DNA of 64,000 nucleotides from Dioscorea cayenensis subsp. rotundata (Eukaryota; Streptophyta; Magnoliopsida; Dioscoreales; Dioscoreaceae): assembly GCF_009730915.1 (NCBI RefSeq), contig NC_052482.1, positions 20,180,345 through 20,244,344 on the forward strand. The letters are read 5' to 3'. The notes beneath the pieces are model-generated. The model saw nothing but the letters and a program-made list of their open reading frames with translations, did not search any database and had not been told where the DNA came from. Shown in pieces: positions 12,178 to 24,489 of this stretch. The position numbers and the translations under genes were made by a program. The first letter of the stretch is position 1. Each line of letters starts with the position of its first letter.

Positions 12178-15100
12178 TCAACTTTCATTCGCCGAATCGA
12201 GAACTGAAAGGATGTTCAAAGCCGAAGAACCGAGATGAACTCCACGAACAACCGCTCCATATCCTACCTTGATTCTATGGCAGAGAAGCAAAATAGCATC
12301 CCATAATGCTGTTCTTCCCTGGAAAATATGAATTAAGTTCAGTAGTGATTAGGACATGTTAAAAAGAGTTTTGGCAGACTGAGAACAGTAAGCTTACAAA
12401 AGGGCAGAGAAAAATGAATGAAATCTTTTGAGGCTACATAAACTTGAAAATTGACAGTGAAGCGTTGCGTGAATGACTGACTATATTCATTTCTGTAATG
12501 CAAGTGAATTAGGATTTAAACTCTAAAGAATATAATTCCAGCAACTTACATAACGCAATCTAATGTATGCCTTATAGACCAACTTTAAAAACAATTGGCA
12601 GAGTTTTATTAGTATAAGTGCACTTCAGATCTTTGAACCACTGAAGATTCAATATGGTCCTGAAAACAAAAAATGTTGATTTGATTTCAGGGTTAAAAGT
12701 AGTTCTAAATTGGAAAAAAAAACTCCTTATGTTTCCATAAGTTGGGGACTATTTCTGTATTCTTTTTCTTGTTACAATTACTAAAATTAATTTGGTCTAG
12801 GTTCAATGACCATAGTGAATATAGAGGTACAGTTCAGGAAGTAAAAGTGCACTTTCATCAAGTTATGTTTCCCTTTCAGGGTCAGTAGAGTTAAAAGTTC
12901 TGTAGCCTATAAATTCACTTAGAAATTCAACTATTTTTAGTTTCGATTTGGTGCTCTATTATCAGGCAGACAATAAGTCTAAAAATTAAAGCAAATTCCA
13001 GTGTTTCAGCTGGCATAGAAGACCACTATTGTGATTATTTAAGGATAAACTATAACAGCAAACACTTATACATTGGCACTAACCTGCAGAGATTTGAAGC
13101 TTTTATCCCAATACAAAGGCAAAAGTCGGAGGACTTTGCTTCCCAACTGCTAATATACAAGCCCCGGGATGGACCACAGATGGCACACCAGATATGATAG
13201 CCACATACTTCTCAGGAAACCTCTCTTCGGGAAGAACTCCGAGGAACAAAAGGGATTCTTGTGACTGAGCACCGAATAGGAGGCGGGATGCGACATGTAA
13301 CATCCATTTGGGATGATCTAAGAAAGCAGAGAATAGATATAACAGCAGGTGAGAGTCACTTGGAAGTTCGCCCGAATACTTTTTGCCTGCTTTGTCAGAA
13401 CCATCTACACTCCCAAATAGTTATAATTCTTTAAGCATGTTCCTTCAGCAAGTTCTGCGACAAATCAAGAACAGAAAACTCAAGAACAGAAAACAAGTCA
13501 TGGTATTAACTCTAGCATATTTGACATCTTGGTAAATACTACATTGTACTGTTAAACATGCATAAAAAATTCATATTTTTGAAAATATGATGTCTACCTC
13601 GGACCCTTTGCACAGTATAATCTGCACGCACACCACTTAGTGGGAGCAAGCCTCTAATCAGCTCTCCTTTCATCAATGTGTTAAGTCTCTGATGTTCAGT
13701 GATGGCATCCACACATGCTTGTACAAAAGGGAAGTATAGGATTTTGGCTGTGGTTGTTGCAAGCCAACTATAGGAGATTGCACTTCACATTGGAGGGAAC
13801 GAGAAGAAGCACAATCAGATAAATTTATATGTAAAGCTAAACCATCCTAGGCCACAGATGACAGTAAAACAAGTTGCTTGAGTAATAGACAGGAATAGTG
13901 AAAGAAAACTCACAAGCTGATGCATCACGTGCTTGCAATAGATTTGCACGAAGCTGATGAAGAACCCCATCTTCATCCAAGGTAAATATCGGCTGCCACT
14001 CTTTTGGCACCATCTATCAGGGGACACATTGACAGGCACAGTAGTAGTCAATGTATCACTTCCAACCTGATTTACAGTAATGGAAACACCAACCCGCGCT
14101 GCTGCTTGCATAACCTGCAAAAAAATTACAATTATATTCACATTACAAACATATTCAGATCAAAGATGTGCATTAGAGAATGGTAGCTGAAAACCTGAAT
14201 GTGACTTGTTTCGATCTTCTCAAGCAACGGATTCATTAGCATTGATGAGAACCACTGCCTCAGCCTATCCTGCCACTGCTCAATTTGAGGGTAGACACCA
14301 AAAAACTCAAAAGCCTCTACTACTTGTTCCACTGACATAGGAGGTGGGAGCTCTCCCTCTCCTTTCTTAGGAGGTGTGCTATACTTCTGGTTGGACATTC
14401 TCACAGGCCTCAGTGGCGTGCTCCTTGTAGTACCAGAAGCAGTGGCCGAGCTGGCTATTGAGCTTGGGCTGACAATGCCAAATCCCCTAATGGTGGCCGG
14501 GGGCGTAGTAGTTTCTGTCTTGACAGCTGACTCACAAAACTTCTCATCCACATTTGCCAAGAATTGCTCAAACAAGGCTTCTGTCTGTATCCCTTTTGCA
14601 CTGCCTTTTGACCATGGGGTTGAAGGAGAGGATATATATTGAGAATGCAGCCGAGCAGGAGTTGAAACCAGGGGACATCCCTGACATCTTCTTTGCACTA
14701 CTAGCTAACTGTTGTTGCTCCGATCCAACTAATGATGAACGAGTGGGTGTATAACCAAAAGCCCGACTTCCTAATAGGGACAAGGGGCTCCGAGGACAAA
14801 GTCATTGACTTGGGATGCTTCTTCACAACCTCATCATCCATTTTCTCACAAGGTTGCAGCTTTATGCCTAAGAGGTTCAATTGACGCTCAGAGAGCTTCT
14901 TCTGCTGATCCTTCATTCTCTTAGTCAGAACACCACCATTGCGCAGAGCCAAAGCTCGGAGGAAAGCAGATAACGTCGTGATGAACACCAGAACAAGCGC
15001 AGTTCGCAAAAATTTGAAAAGAAACACTGCAATACTCCCACAGAGGAAATTAATCAAAACAGTTAATGGGCATTACCAGAAATAGTTAGTGCATAGTGAA

Positions 15101-15485
15101 ATCTCTTACAAGCTCCAACTTTTGATACACGGATCAATCCCAAGCTATGAGTGAGCGAGTCCTCCTGTAGGACCGACCAAGAAAAACAAGCATCAGAAGG
15201 AGAAGAAGCTACGCATGAGCACAGTGAAGAAGCAGAGAAGAATGTAAAACAATTTGAGGGGCAAGAAATGGTAGCATGGATGAGAGGGCGAGGGAAGGAT
15301 AGGGGCGGAGACAAGGGCAGAGGAGGAGAAGAAGAGGACAGCGGATGAGGAAGGGGCGGAGGCTGGAGGCGGTGAGAGCGGCGGAGAAAGCGGGGTTCTG
15401 GTACACCGAGAACTCGCGCTTTCTTCGAGGAGGAGGAGGAGCAGAAGCTCCTCGATGTAGCATTAGGGTTTCGATCTGCTTCCAT
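12178..15485 (-). pseudogene. TMEM209: TMEM209-like membrane protein gene (cytochrome b561 N-terminal domain family), copy A
   Basis: Plant member of the TMEM209 / CytochromB561_N family; the animal protein is a nuclear-envelope protein, and the plant function is not settled. Start MEADRNPNATSRSF at 15485. Recognisable blocks in order: FSVYQNPAFSAALTASSLRP; a hydrophobic helix VLVFITTLSAFLRALALR (about 14950); SERQLNLLGIKLQ; a Ser/Thr/Pro-rich linker; an exon ending at 14195 (NPLLEKIETSHIQ); the exon at 14114-13914 (VMQAAARVGVSITVNQVGSD); ACVDAITEHQRLNTLMKGE (13598 end); ELPSDSHLLLYLFSAFLDHP; FPEKYVAIISGVPSVVHPG; GRTALWDAILLLCHRIKVGY; end LGSSALNILSVLDSANES at 12178. Copy A has frame breaks near 15420, 14670, 14480, 14010 and 13290, each an indel relative to copy B or to the family. 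The 3' half around 13340-13500 reads better here than in copy B. Confidence 0.8.
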
Positions 15486-15699
15486 TGTCGTCTGGCTCGC
15501 GAGCTCGCGGGCTCTCCTCGGTCTCTGGTTTTTCAAATCTCCATGGATTTCAAATGTTCTCTTTGCAAGCTTTACTTACACTTGAACGGGGGTTCATTTG
15601 CGAATCGCACCTCATGACCATTTATAATTTATATTATGTGGCCACAAAATTAACATAAAAATTATTTATTTATTTTTCCAGTTGAACACTTGCAGGTAT

Positions 15700-15920
15700 G
15701 ACTTATGACTTTTGCATGCATAGGGTTTTTGAAATTAATTTCATTGACGTGATGCGATATAATACTAAATCATACTGATATTATGGCCACACATACAACC
15801 GAAAAAAATTAAGTAATTTTTGTATTAAAATGTGATCACGATGATTATAAAAACGCAAACGTTTCGTGTTTATGGGGAAACGAACCACTTTGAACGGGAG
15901 AATTAGAATTAGATTAAACA
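15700..15920. other. Region upstream of TMEM209-like gene, copy A
   Basis: No gene is supported. It should hold the promoter of the minus-strand TMEM209-like gene. It is moderately divergent from copy B (61795-62010). Confidence 0.4.
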
Positions 15921-16346
15921 TTTTATGGGGGTGTTTTAGTAAAACCACGTACGGCACGACAAAGTGATTAATTATTACCGTGAGGGGTTGCTGCAAAAAT
16001 ATAACTTCATTTATTTTTGCACGAAAAACCCACTAGTTTCAAAAATGCCAGGGGTGTTTCTGTAAACGGCATAAATTTTTTTGTCACTTTTGCAAGAGAA
16101 CTCCCTTGTTTGTTAGTTATTCTCCTGAGGGGCGTCATTGCAAAAGTCACAAAAACTTCATGTAAAGTTAACCTTTCCAGGGCGTTTTATGTAAAAACCA
16201 CACAAACCGTAGCATTTTTGCAAAAGCACCCCTTGTTATTAATAATAATTATGAGGGTGTCTTTTTGCAACCATAAGACTTTGCATTAAAACGCACTAAT
16301 TTTAGTATATATCCAACTTTCCGGCCCTCGAGGATTGCAAAAATAC
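15921..16346. repeat. Degenerate GGGTGT..TGCAAAA motif array, copy A
   Basis: About seven related short motifs, each a G-run, a T-rich centre, then GTAAAA or GCAAAA and often CCAC. Starts are near 15927, 15981, 16050, 16128, 16178, 16252 and 16330. Examples: GGGGTGTTTCTGTAAAC, GGGGCGTCATTGCAAAAG, GGGCGTTTTATGTAAAAACC. Spacing is irregular, about 50-80 bases. Similar single motifs occur widely near plant genes. Confidence 0.6.
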
Positions 16347-17082
16347 CGGGTTATTTTTGGGAAGATCACTTTCATACTGCTTATTGTGTTTTTGGTCATC
16401 AGCTTCAAAAGCGTGTCAGTGGTCACTCAAGTTATAAAAGCTTTTCATCGAAAGTCACCAGACTCTCCCGTCACGATAGCCTACGTGAGGCGGCCGTAGA
16501 AAAGCCGAGTCCGAGTGATGTAAAGCATTATCAAGCTTCACGTGCCCTCGTCCCGCGTCGAGATTAAGTCGCTTAGTCATCAAAACAATGACACTCACCG
16601 CCTTTTTCTTCTTCTTCTTGTCTGCGCTCTTCTTCTCTACATTCTTCTCTCAGCCCTTTCTCCTTCTTTTCTTCTTTCTCTCGGTTCTTCTTCTCTCTAG
16701 CCCTTTTCTTCTTCATGCCATTATTCTCGGGACTCGAAGAAATCAATGCAAAGTCCGGTCCTAACAAAATGAGTTAAAAGAAACAACCCGAAATAGTGAG
16801 TCTCTCAAAACCCTAAATCCACAAAAAGCATGGTTCTTATCCACGTAGAAAAGGAGAGGAGAAACACTGGGCATTTCAATGGAAAGTGCTAGCAGAGCTC
16901 CTGGGTCGATCTCGAGCTCATGTTGAGGATGGACTTGGATGAGAGATGGAGCACTGAGAGGCGTGCATGGTGGAGGTCTCGCCAGTTAGCGTCGTAACAA
17001 TCGCCTGGCATCGCTCGACCCTGTTGGCTCCTCCTCACATCGCCATGGCGTCGATGATATAAGGTCCTTCATCATCATCATC

Positions 17083-17138
<56 letters not shown>
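17083..17138. repeat. (CT)n microsatellite inside the MULE-like element, copy A
   Basis: About 25 CT units after a short CAT-trinucleotide run. The shorter counterpart in copy B is at 63182-63222. Confidence 0.95.
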
Positions 17139-17140
<2 letters not shown>

Positions 17141-17569
17141 CAAAAAGCAAAAGAGAAAAGAGATGCTCCGACATGTTATGCATATATCATTCACTAGGTA
17201 AGGGTGACTTGCTTAAGCTTGACAAATGCAAAGTCGACAAAAAGAAAAACATTTTTACAAATTTATCCAGTTGAATCACATCAACGAGTTGGAGTCAATA
17301 GAGATGATAGTTATGGGATTTGAACACCATCATCTCGCGATCATCTCCCGCACAATGAAACGAGATAGATGTACTGGCCCCGACATGGCAATAAAGAGCC
17401 TTTTTATCTTAGGAAGCAGTTTGAGAAACATGAAAAATAAATAAATAAAAAGAGATTAGATTCAAGTCTCTAGAATAATGGCACAAAGAAGAAGAGGGTA
17501 GAGAAGAAGAACCAGAGAAAGAAAAAGAAGGAGAGGAGAGAAGATCTGAGAAGAAGAACGAGAAGAAGA

Positions 17570-17612
17570 ACAGAAGCAAGAAGAAGAAGAAGAAGAAGAA
17601 GAAGAAGAAGAA
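17570..17612. repeat. (GAA)n microsatellite inside the MULE-like element, copy A
   Basis: An AGAAGA run at the inner edge of the right inverted repeat. It mirrors the CTTCTT run at the inner edge of the left repeat (about 16605-16720). The counterpart in copy B is 63668-63704. Confidence 0.9.
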
Positions 17613-17918
17613 AAAAAGGGGCGGAGGTGTCATTGTTTTGTTATTCCGACTGACTCAGCGTGGACTAAGCCCGTAAGTCTTGATAATGTTTACATGCGAT
17701 TCGGGTACAGGCTTTTCTGACCGCCACGCAGCCTATTGGGATGTGGAGAGTCTCGGGTGACTTCGTGAAAGTTTTTATAAACTCGAGTCGACCATTTTGC
17801 GATACATTTTGAAATTGGATGACTAAAATGATAATAGGGAAGCCAAGGATTGGGTGACTTCACGAAAAATTAACCCGCAAAATACCTAACAATTTTGTAC
17901 AAAAACCTACTAAGTTTG

Positions 17919-20305
17919 AAAAAATTATTTCCGGATGCGTTTCTCAAAATTCCATAAAACTTCGAGAAAAAAACACAATAATATCTTTTTACTTGCCTAG
18001 TTTAACACATGAATTAAAAATCTGTTAAAAATTAATTAATAATTTAAAATTTTATAAAAATTTATATTAATATTTTTAAATTATTCTTATTTAAAATATT
18101 ATTTAATAAAAATATGTAGTTAAGTATAATTTATCAAAAGTTATAAAATTACATTAAATATAAAAAGATAAATTTAAAAACTATATTTAATATGTTATAA
18201 ATTTTATAGATAAGTAAAAAGGATAAAAAAAAAACAACTTAAATAGGACAAGTAAAAGAAACCGAGGAAATACACAATCCCATACTTACATGAATTAACC
18301 AAAATTAGAGGCCATTCAGTCATAAAAAGAAGAACAATACTTAATTCATGTCATTTATTAGTCAATTTCCTCAATTATGTCTCTCCAACTTATAATGATC
18401 ATTTCTAAATCACTATCAAGAGCCCTAAATCTAAAGTGTTCTAAAAAGTAAAGAGTAGTAGGTGAAAGCCAGCTAGAATTTTGATCGGAGAGGGGTAAGG
18501 ATAACCCGTATTTGCTATCTACTCGACCCTATTCCTGAGAGTGCCTTCGCTCGCTTTCCGCAATTTTAGATATGATCAGTTGCAGTTTAGGGCAGGCCCA
18601 ACTATTTCTTTTTATAGTTGAAAAGAAAAAGTGAACGTAAATGTGACTCGCCCACTTCCTGTTGGTTAAGGAAACTAGAAGGAAGTCGTGCTGATTTATT
18701 CACTTTTATCCAAATAGCCGTGACATGAAATCCAACTCATTTTTAATAAATTAATAGTTTTATCCATTTTATTTTTATTTGAGATAAAGTCTAAAAATAT
18801 AATGGATAAACTAGGAGTCCAAAAATACAATGTATAAACTAAGGAAACAAAAGGTGCTATCTCTACTTATCACCTTCATCCTCATCTTTCCGGTTACCAG
18901 TAGCATCCAACCTTTCTTTTGTCAACACCCACACAGGAGAAAAGATAGCCAATATTGATGATAAGTTTAGGAAAAACATAATATTTATTATTAAAAATTA
19001 TATTTAATTTCAAAACCAAATGTAAATAGAGACTAACAGTAACACAACATCTTCATTGGCAGTAATATCAGAAAATACATAGATTGCAAAACATTTTACT
19101 TTTTACAAAAATCTGTTTAGGCAAACATATCCTTCCTTCTAACTATGAGTGCTCTAAGTTTAAAGGAAATGTATAGTCTTAGCTTACTAGAGTAACTAAT
19201 CATCATCGGTTGAGTCGGGGCATTCATTTTCGGGAGAGCTAGGCGAAAGTTAGGGCGAAATAGTCTAACTTCCACTTATGAAATTCTATTCATTTTCGAA
19301 GTAGATTTTTAATTAAAGCTACAGCTGAGATGTCTATAAAGTATGAGAGTGTAGTCCCAGTCCATAAAAACTCGACTTTCTTCGCTACGAAAAGTCATTT
19401 TTAAACTCATGATGAACACCAAACACCCAAATTCTCCGATTCTATTTTCACTTTCCCCAACAGAATGAACAGCTGGAACTACCGGAAGGGATCTCGACTT
19501 CATCCGTTTTCACGAAAAAGTGGCAGACCTTTCCCCTTACTCACAAGCTTCTCTCGGAAATGAAAGCCCCAGATGAAGTTTACATTTTGAATATATACAT
19601 CAACTCACAATAATTTATGTTAGATTATATTAAACTTTACCTAACATGATATCATAATCAGATCAATGAGTTCGTTGGCAAAGTGATTGGCTAAAATTAC
19701 TAATAATCTGGATATCACATCTGTCATAACTTTTGGGTTAAAATTGAGCTGTGGTAACATATGTCGGGTATACATCCAAAAGACAAGCAATAATTTCTCA
19801 TCATCATGAAATTAATAAATCTCCTCAATATCACATTCAAAGCAAGCAAGAACCAAAGAATGAATACCAAAAGAGGGGTATAATGCAAAGGGAAGGAGAC
19901 AGAACCTCTAAAATAACCCATCAAAGGGATGCTCATTCTTATGGTTTTCTTCCCAGAACTTTCTTTCAACCTGGTAAAGCCAAAAACAGAGAATTAATAA
20001 ACACTCTAACAAGGCTTGATTGGGATCCACACTCACCTGATCCTCATCTTCAAGGGACTAGATACAAAGTTTGATAGCTAGTTGTTCCATATGACCCTAC
20101 CTAGTCACATTCAGGGACCACGTTGTTCAAGTTCATTGGCTGTATGATACACCAAAGATGCCAAATTAGAGCTCTTGTATTATGAGCACATCCACTCAAT
20201 AGACCTCCACGTTCATCATCTGGTCTTTTTAAGCATCCCCAAAGACTCTGCAACATGGACAAGCAAACATAGGTTTCAAACACCTTCTCTTACCTCCAAC
20301 AAGTC
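17919..20305. other. Unique intergenic stretch upstream of the DUF1685 gene
   Basis: First sequence after the aligned part of copy A. Very AT-rich at 18000-18250. No coding region or clear repeat is seen. The right part should hold the promoter and 5' UTR of the gene at 20306. Confidence 0.5.
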
Positions 20306-20947
20306 ATGGATGAGCTCTGGTTCTCACAAAACATTCTCTTGGGCAAGACCAGGACTGCTTCCTCAACTCCTCTTCCTGCCCACCTACCAACAAACTCATC
20401 TTCAGAATCACTTCCAGGAAACAGCAGCACATCACAGGTAGCTAATACATCATAGTTTTACGATTAGTCGAATTCATTGTTCATGTATATTAACTTGAAT
20501 TGTGCACTCACAGAGTAGGAAAAGCCATGCAGTATACAAAGAAAAGAAGAAACGACCTGTGCTGAATATCGTCATAGAAAGCCTCTTTTTCCAGCTGCAG
20601 CATCCTTCAACACCTACCTTGAGTGCAGATTCAGCACAGGAAGATAAGAAGAAGAAGAAGCATACGGAGAGAGATGAGGACCTACAAGAGCCTGTCTGAT
20701 CTTGAAAACTATGAGCTCCAGGGGTTCATGGATCTTGGGTTTTGTATTCCACAAAGAGAAAGTGAGTTCGGAGATGATAGTGATGACCGGGACTTCAAAG
20801 ACTAGTTAGAAGAGAGAGTGGAAGTGCTGAGAGGAGAGAGACCAATGAAGAGCAGGTGAAAAAAGGCCATATCTGTCAGAGGCTTGGCTTATCAGTAAAC
20901 CTGATTCTCCACTCCTCAATCTCACGAATGTTGCCAAATTCTCTTGA
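20306..20947 (+). CDS. DUF1685 family protein
   Basis: Small plant-specific protein of unknown function. Three coding exons: 20306-20437 (MDELWFSQNILLGKTRTASS through GNSSTSQ), 20629-20761 and 20856-20947. Exon 2 carries an Arg-rich stretch (RKIRRRRSIRREMRTYK) and the family hallmark KSLSDLENYELQGFMDLGF; exon 3 carries the second hallmark RPYLSEAWLISKPDSPLLNL and ends in a stop. Borders are CAG/GTAGCT, TGCAG/ATT, AAA/GTGAGT and GAGCAG/GTG. Reading frame is kept across both introns (191 and 94 bases), giving 118 residues. Other family members, as I remember them, are longer and end with a W-A-R-containing segment that is missing here, so this may be a short member or C-terminally truncated. 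Without the second intron the frame would stop after RDFKD. Confidence 0.8.
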
Positions 20948-22439
20948 TAGAGCTGATAGAAGAAGCATCTCCGCTTTGCGGCTCGGGAGGTAGCTTCCCT
21001 GGCTCAGCAAGAATCATAAAACAATATCCAAAACAAAATCTAATGTTAACGTCTACCTGGCAGTTTCTGTGTTCTGGGTTTGTGATTATTTCATTTCTCC
21101 CAGTGATCGGAACTGCAAGGGCAGCTGCTGTAGTGGCGGAAGCACTGAAGAGAAAAATCCATCTAATCCAAGAGAAAATGATAGCAGGAATTCGCATATG
21201 CAGGAAAAGCATCCTTCTTTGTCAGCTATTATGGTGGGGCATACACAGTTGAAGGTACCCGTCATGCTGAAGGAGATGTTTTTCTTGATTGTCATGAGAG
21301 CGTGTAGAATTCTTGATATCAGCCACTTGTTTTTGATCTTATTTGTCAAGACACCAGCAAATGTAAATACAAGATGTAAAGTGTAAAATTATTGAGAAAG
21401 AAGCAATGGATAAGACTAGGCAGGAAATTTGTTTTGCTTCCCTACACATGCTGCAGCACCACATGAATTGTGTCCTATATAACAAATATTCCTGAAATGC
21501 ATTGCCAACGATTGTGATACTTTTAAAATTAAATTGAATAATTATACACAGAAATAATCGGGTACAAAATTTTGCAGCGGATGGCAGGGGATTAAAAAGT
21601 AAACAAAACTGATATAGGAATGGAACACCAATGATGGTTTTGATGAAGTCTATGTGATAACTAATAATCAAAATGAAAAGCTCAACCAATTATTCAATCC
21701 GTAAAGTTGAAGAACTGGAGGCTATGGCTGTGATCTCAGAACAAAGGTTATTACACTATAAACTATCAACAAAAACTTGCTTGACTTCTGCACATCACCA
21801 ATTTCACAAAATTCAAGGTTTTGTTTTGGCTGGATAAGCCAAATGGAATTCATCTTAACCAAATTTTACATGAGGCACGCACTGTCTGATTACCATTTAC
21901 AAGTCCCACCTCAATACACACAATGGCAAAGCTACTATAGTTGCTTTTTAAAATTTAGCAGCTCATCAATATCATCATATCTTTGAACAAACCTTATTAA
22001 ACAGTTGTTTGAACTTCAACACTTTCCACCATAAAATATCCATGTTCCTCTCAGTACATTTATCCTACAAGAGAAATCATAACCATTCCATTAGCATCGG
22101 ACACTTGCTTCTACTACAGCTTCAGGCTTTAACATAATGCCCCAAATGATACCTTTTCCTCCTAGGAACCTAACCAGGCAATAAAAGTTGTCTAAATAGA
22201 TAGGCATAATAAATGAGAAATATATATATATATATATATCAGGCGGTTTTATTAACGCAGTTACAAATAGGCAGCACGTGGAGAAATTAAACAAGTTGAT
22301 GCAGATATTTGTTGAATAGGACCAAGGACAGTCTTTGTCCTCTAATGATTGATAGAATATATTTTAATTCTCACCAACACATAATAATTAATGTATGGTA
22401 ACTGCTAGATATAAATTGGTACTCCAAGTCATATAGATC
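20948..22439. other. Intergenic stretch after the DUF1685 gene
   Basis: No gene is recognised. Contains an (AT)n run at 22221-22240. A minus-strand open stretch ending FLGGKGIIWGIMLKPEAVVE (about 22091-22190) looks coding-like, but I do not recognise it. Confidence 0.4.
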
Positions 22440-23110
22440 ATTGGCACAATAAGTTATGGCAAAGAACCATGCCTCCCAGAATAGTGATCCGATGACTAAA
22501 GCTGATAAATCACAGCTGTGTATTGAATAAGAGTTGAGATTAAATTGGTGACAAAAATACCACAACCATCACAGGCTTTGAAATAATAGTTAATCAGAAC
22601 ATGAACAAATAACATAAGAAAATTCACAAATGCTGCTATGCTCCAATGACAGTAAAGAACCATGCTACGGATCAGTGACCAATAAATATGAGTTGTGTTG
22701 AGTAAGACCTGAGGAGAAGCTACTAACAAAGTATCACTGGCATCACAGACTATGAAAAACTACTTAATCTGAACATACATACATTTTAGACTCACAACAA
22801 ATCCTGCTAAGCACTTTGCACCTACAGCATCTTACTGTTGTTACGGATCAGTGACTCCAGTAGTAAAGGCTGATAATGCTACTATATTGAAAAAGAACTG
22901 AGGATGGATTACTAACAAAGTATCACAAGTATCCACAAACTTCAAACAATACTTAATAAGAATACACATACAAATGATTTTTAAAAAGAAAATCACAAAA
23001 AGTCACCCTGCCATGCTCCAAAGAAATTTAGAACCAAGATCCAAAATTAGTAACTCAACATAAGAAATGAATGAAGCTTCTAGCAAAAGCATCACAAGGA
23101 TCGAGACTTT
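22440..23110. repeat. Diverged tandem array, period about 170-190 bases
   Basis: About four related units. Anchor words GGATCAGTGAC / GATCCGATGAC fall near 22488, 22673, 22845 and, weaker, 23030. Each is followed by GCTGATAA-like, TTGAATAAG/GAACTGAGG, ACTAACAAAGTATCAC, CATCACAGACT and ACTTAATCAGAACATA-like words in the same order. The array runs up to the N gap. Confidence 0.65.
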
Positions 23111-23177
23111 AAAATTAACTTAATGAACTTACAGGTTATGTCACACGAACGCATGGATAAGCGTTGAAAAATATATT

Positions 23178-24177
23178 NNNNNNNNNNNNNNNNNNNNNNN
23201 NNNNNNNNNNNNNNNNNNNNNNNNNNNNNNNNNNNNNNNNNNNNNNNNNNNNNNNNNNNNNNNNNNNNNNNNNNNNNNNNNNNNNNNNNNNNNNNNNNNN
23301 NNNNNNNNNNNNNNNNNNNNNNNNNNNNNNNNNNNNNNNNNNNNNNNNNNNNNNNNNNNNNNNNNNNNNNNNNNNNNNNNNNNNNNNNNNNNNNNNNNNN
23401 NNNNNNNNNNNNNNNNNNNNNNNNNNNNNNNNNNNNNNNNNNNNNNNNNNNNNNNNNNNNNNNNNNNNNNNNNNNNNNNNNNNNNNNNNNNNNNNNNNNN
23501 NNNNNNNNNNNNNNNNNNNNNNNNNNNNNNNNNNNNNNNNNNNNNNNNNNNNNNNNNNNNNNNNNNNNNNNNNNNNNNNNNNNNNNNNNNNNNNNNNNNN
23601 NNNNNNNNNNNNNNNNNNNNNNNNNNNNNNNNNNNNNNNNNNNNNNNNNNNNNNNNNNNNNNNNNNNNNNNNNNNNNNNNNNNNNNNNNNNNNNNNNNNN
23701 NNNNNNNNNNNNNNNNNNNNNNNNNNNNNNNNNNNNNNNNNNNNNNNNNNNNNNNNNNNNNNNNNNNNNNNNNNNNNNNNNNNNNNNNNNNNNNNNNNNN
23801 NNNNNNNNNNNNNNNNNNNNNNNNNNNNNNNNNNNNNNNNNNNNNNNNNNNNNNNNNNNNNNNNNNNNNNNNNNNNNNNNNNNNNNNNNNNNNNNNNNNN
23901 NNNNNNNNNNNNNNNNNNNNNNNNNNNNNNNNNNNNNNNNNNNNNNNNNNNNNNNNNNNNNNNNNNNNNNNNNNNNNNNNNNNNNNNNNNNNNNNNNNNN
24001 NNNNNNNNNNNNNNNNNNNNNNNNNNNNNNNNNNNNNNNNNNNNNNNNNNNNNNNNNNNNNNNNNNNNNNNNNNNNNNNNNNNNNNNNNNNNNNNNNNNN
24101 NNNNNNNNNNNNNNNNNNNNNNNNNNNNNNNNNNNNNNNNNNNNNNNNNNNNNNNNNNNNNNNNNNNNNNNNNNNNN
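23178..24177. other. Assembly gap of exactly 1000 N
   Basis: 1000 consecutive Ns, a placeholder length, so the true distance between the flanks is unknown. Open frames of over 300 codons across it are meaningless. Confidence 0.99.
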
Positions 24178-24489
24178 ATAATGAATGAAATCAACTTTTG
24201 ATTTAGAAGCAATCATGTGCTTGAGAACATTTTCCATGAAAAATAAATTATAAACAAAGGCAGGTACATAACAATGGTATTTGATGTTGTTCGATTCATT
24301 TAGATAAACTCGTACATGTTTTTAGGACAACTTTAATGATATCAGAGTTTATTGAATGTATGATGTATTAAACCCTCTTTATTGAGGGTTTAATATAAAT
24401 TTTAATTATTTTAAGTATTTATTTTGTAATATAATTTTTTTTAAATATGTTATTTAATAATATTTAAAATTTATTAAATAATTATAGTA

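Larger units (their letters stand above)
16348..17876. mobile_element. Non-autonomous MULE-like DNA transposon, copy A
   Basis: The ends begin GGGTTA(A)TTTTT and are inverted repeats of about 280 bases (about 16348-16628 against 17590-17876). They share words such as AAAGTCAC..GACTCTCC, ATAGCCTACGTG / CCTATTGGG and GTAAACATTATCAAG. The flanks carry GCAAAAATACC on the left and GCAAAATACC on the right (17877-17886), a target duplication of about 10 bases. Long inverted ends with a 9-10 base duplication fit Mutator-like elements. No transposase is visible. The interior is GC-richer than its surroundings (about 16880-17060) and includes (CT)n and (GAA)n runs. Confidence 0.75.
1..17918. repeat. 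Copy A of a large direct segmental duplication
   Basis: Base 1 lines up with 45991, and the last base of the window lines up with about 17918. Order and orientation are conserved throughout (minisatellite, peroxidase, TMEM209-like gene, MULE-like element). Differences are mostly one- to few-base indels in A/T runs, plus scattered substitutions and a few strongly divergent islands. The left edge lies outside the window, because position 1 is already inside a minisatellite that extends further left in copy B. It may be a true duplication or one locus or allele assembled twice. Confidence 0.95.

Noticed and set aside
15063..15617. Overlapping open frames on both strands around the TMEM209-like first exon
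   Set aside because: GC-rich sequence keeps several frames open. Only the frame with FSVYQNPAFSAALTA matches the protein family.
20518..20700. DUF1685 exon 2 starting at 20518 (SRKSHAVYKEKKKRP)
   Set aside because: It ends in a stop out of frame with the KSLSDLENYELQGF hallmark. The acceptor at 20628 after a good pyrimidine-rich stretch restores the frame without any correction.
22440..23110. CRISPR array
   Set aside because: Repeats are long and diverged, with no short conserved repeat or unique spacers, and the genome is a plant's.
23092..24237. Open frames of over 300 codons on both strands
   Set aside because: They consist almost wholly of N from the 1000-base gap.
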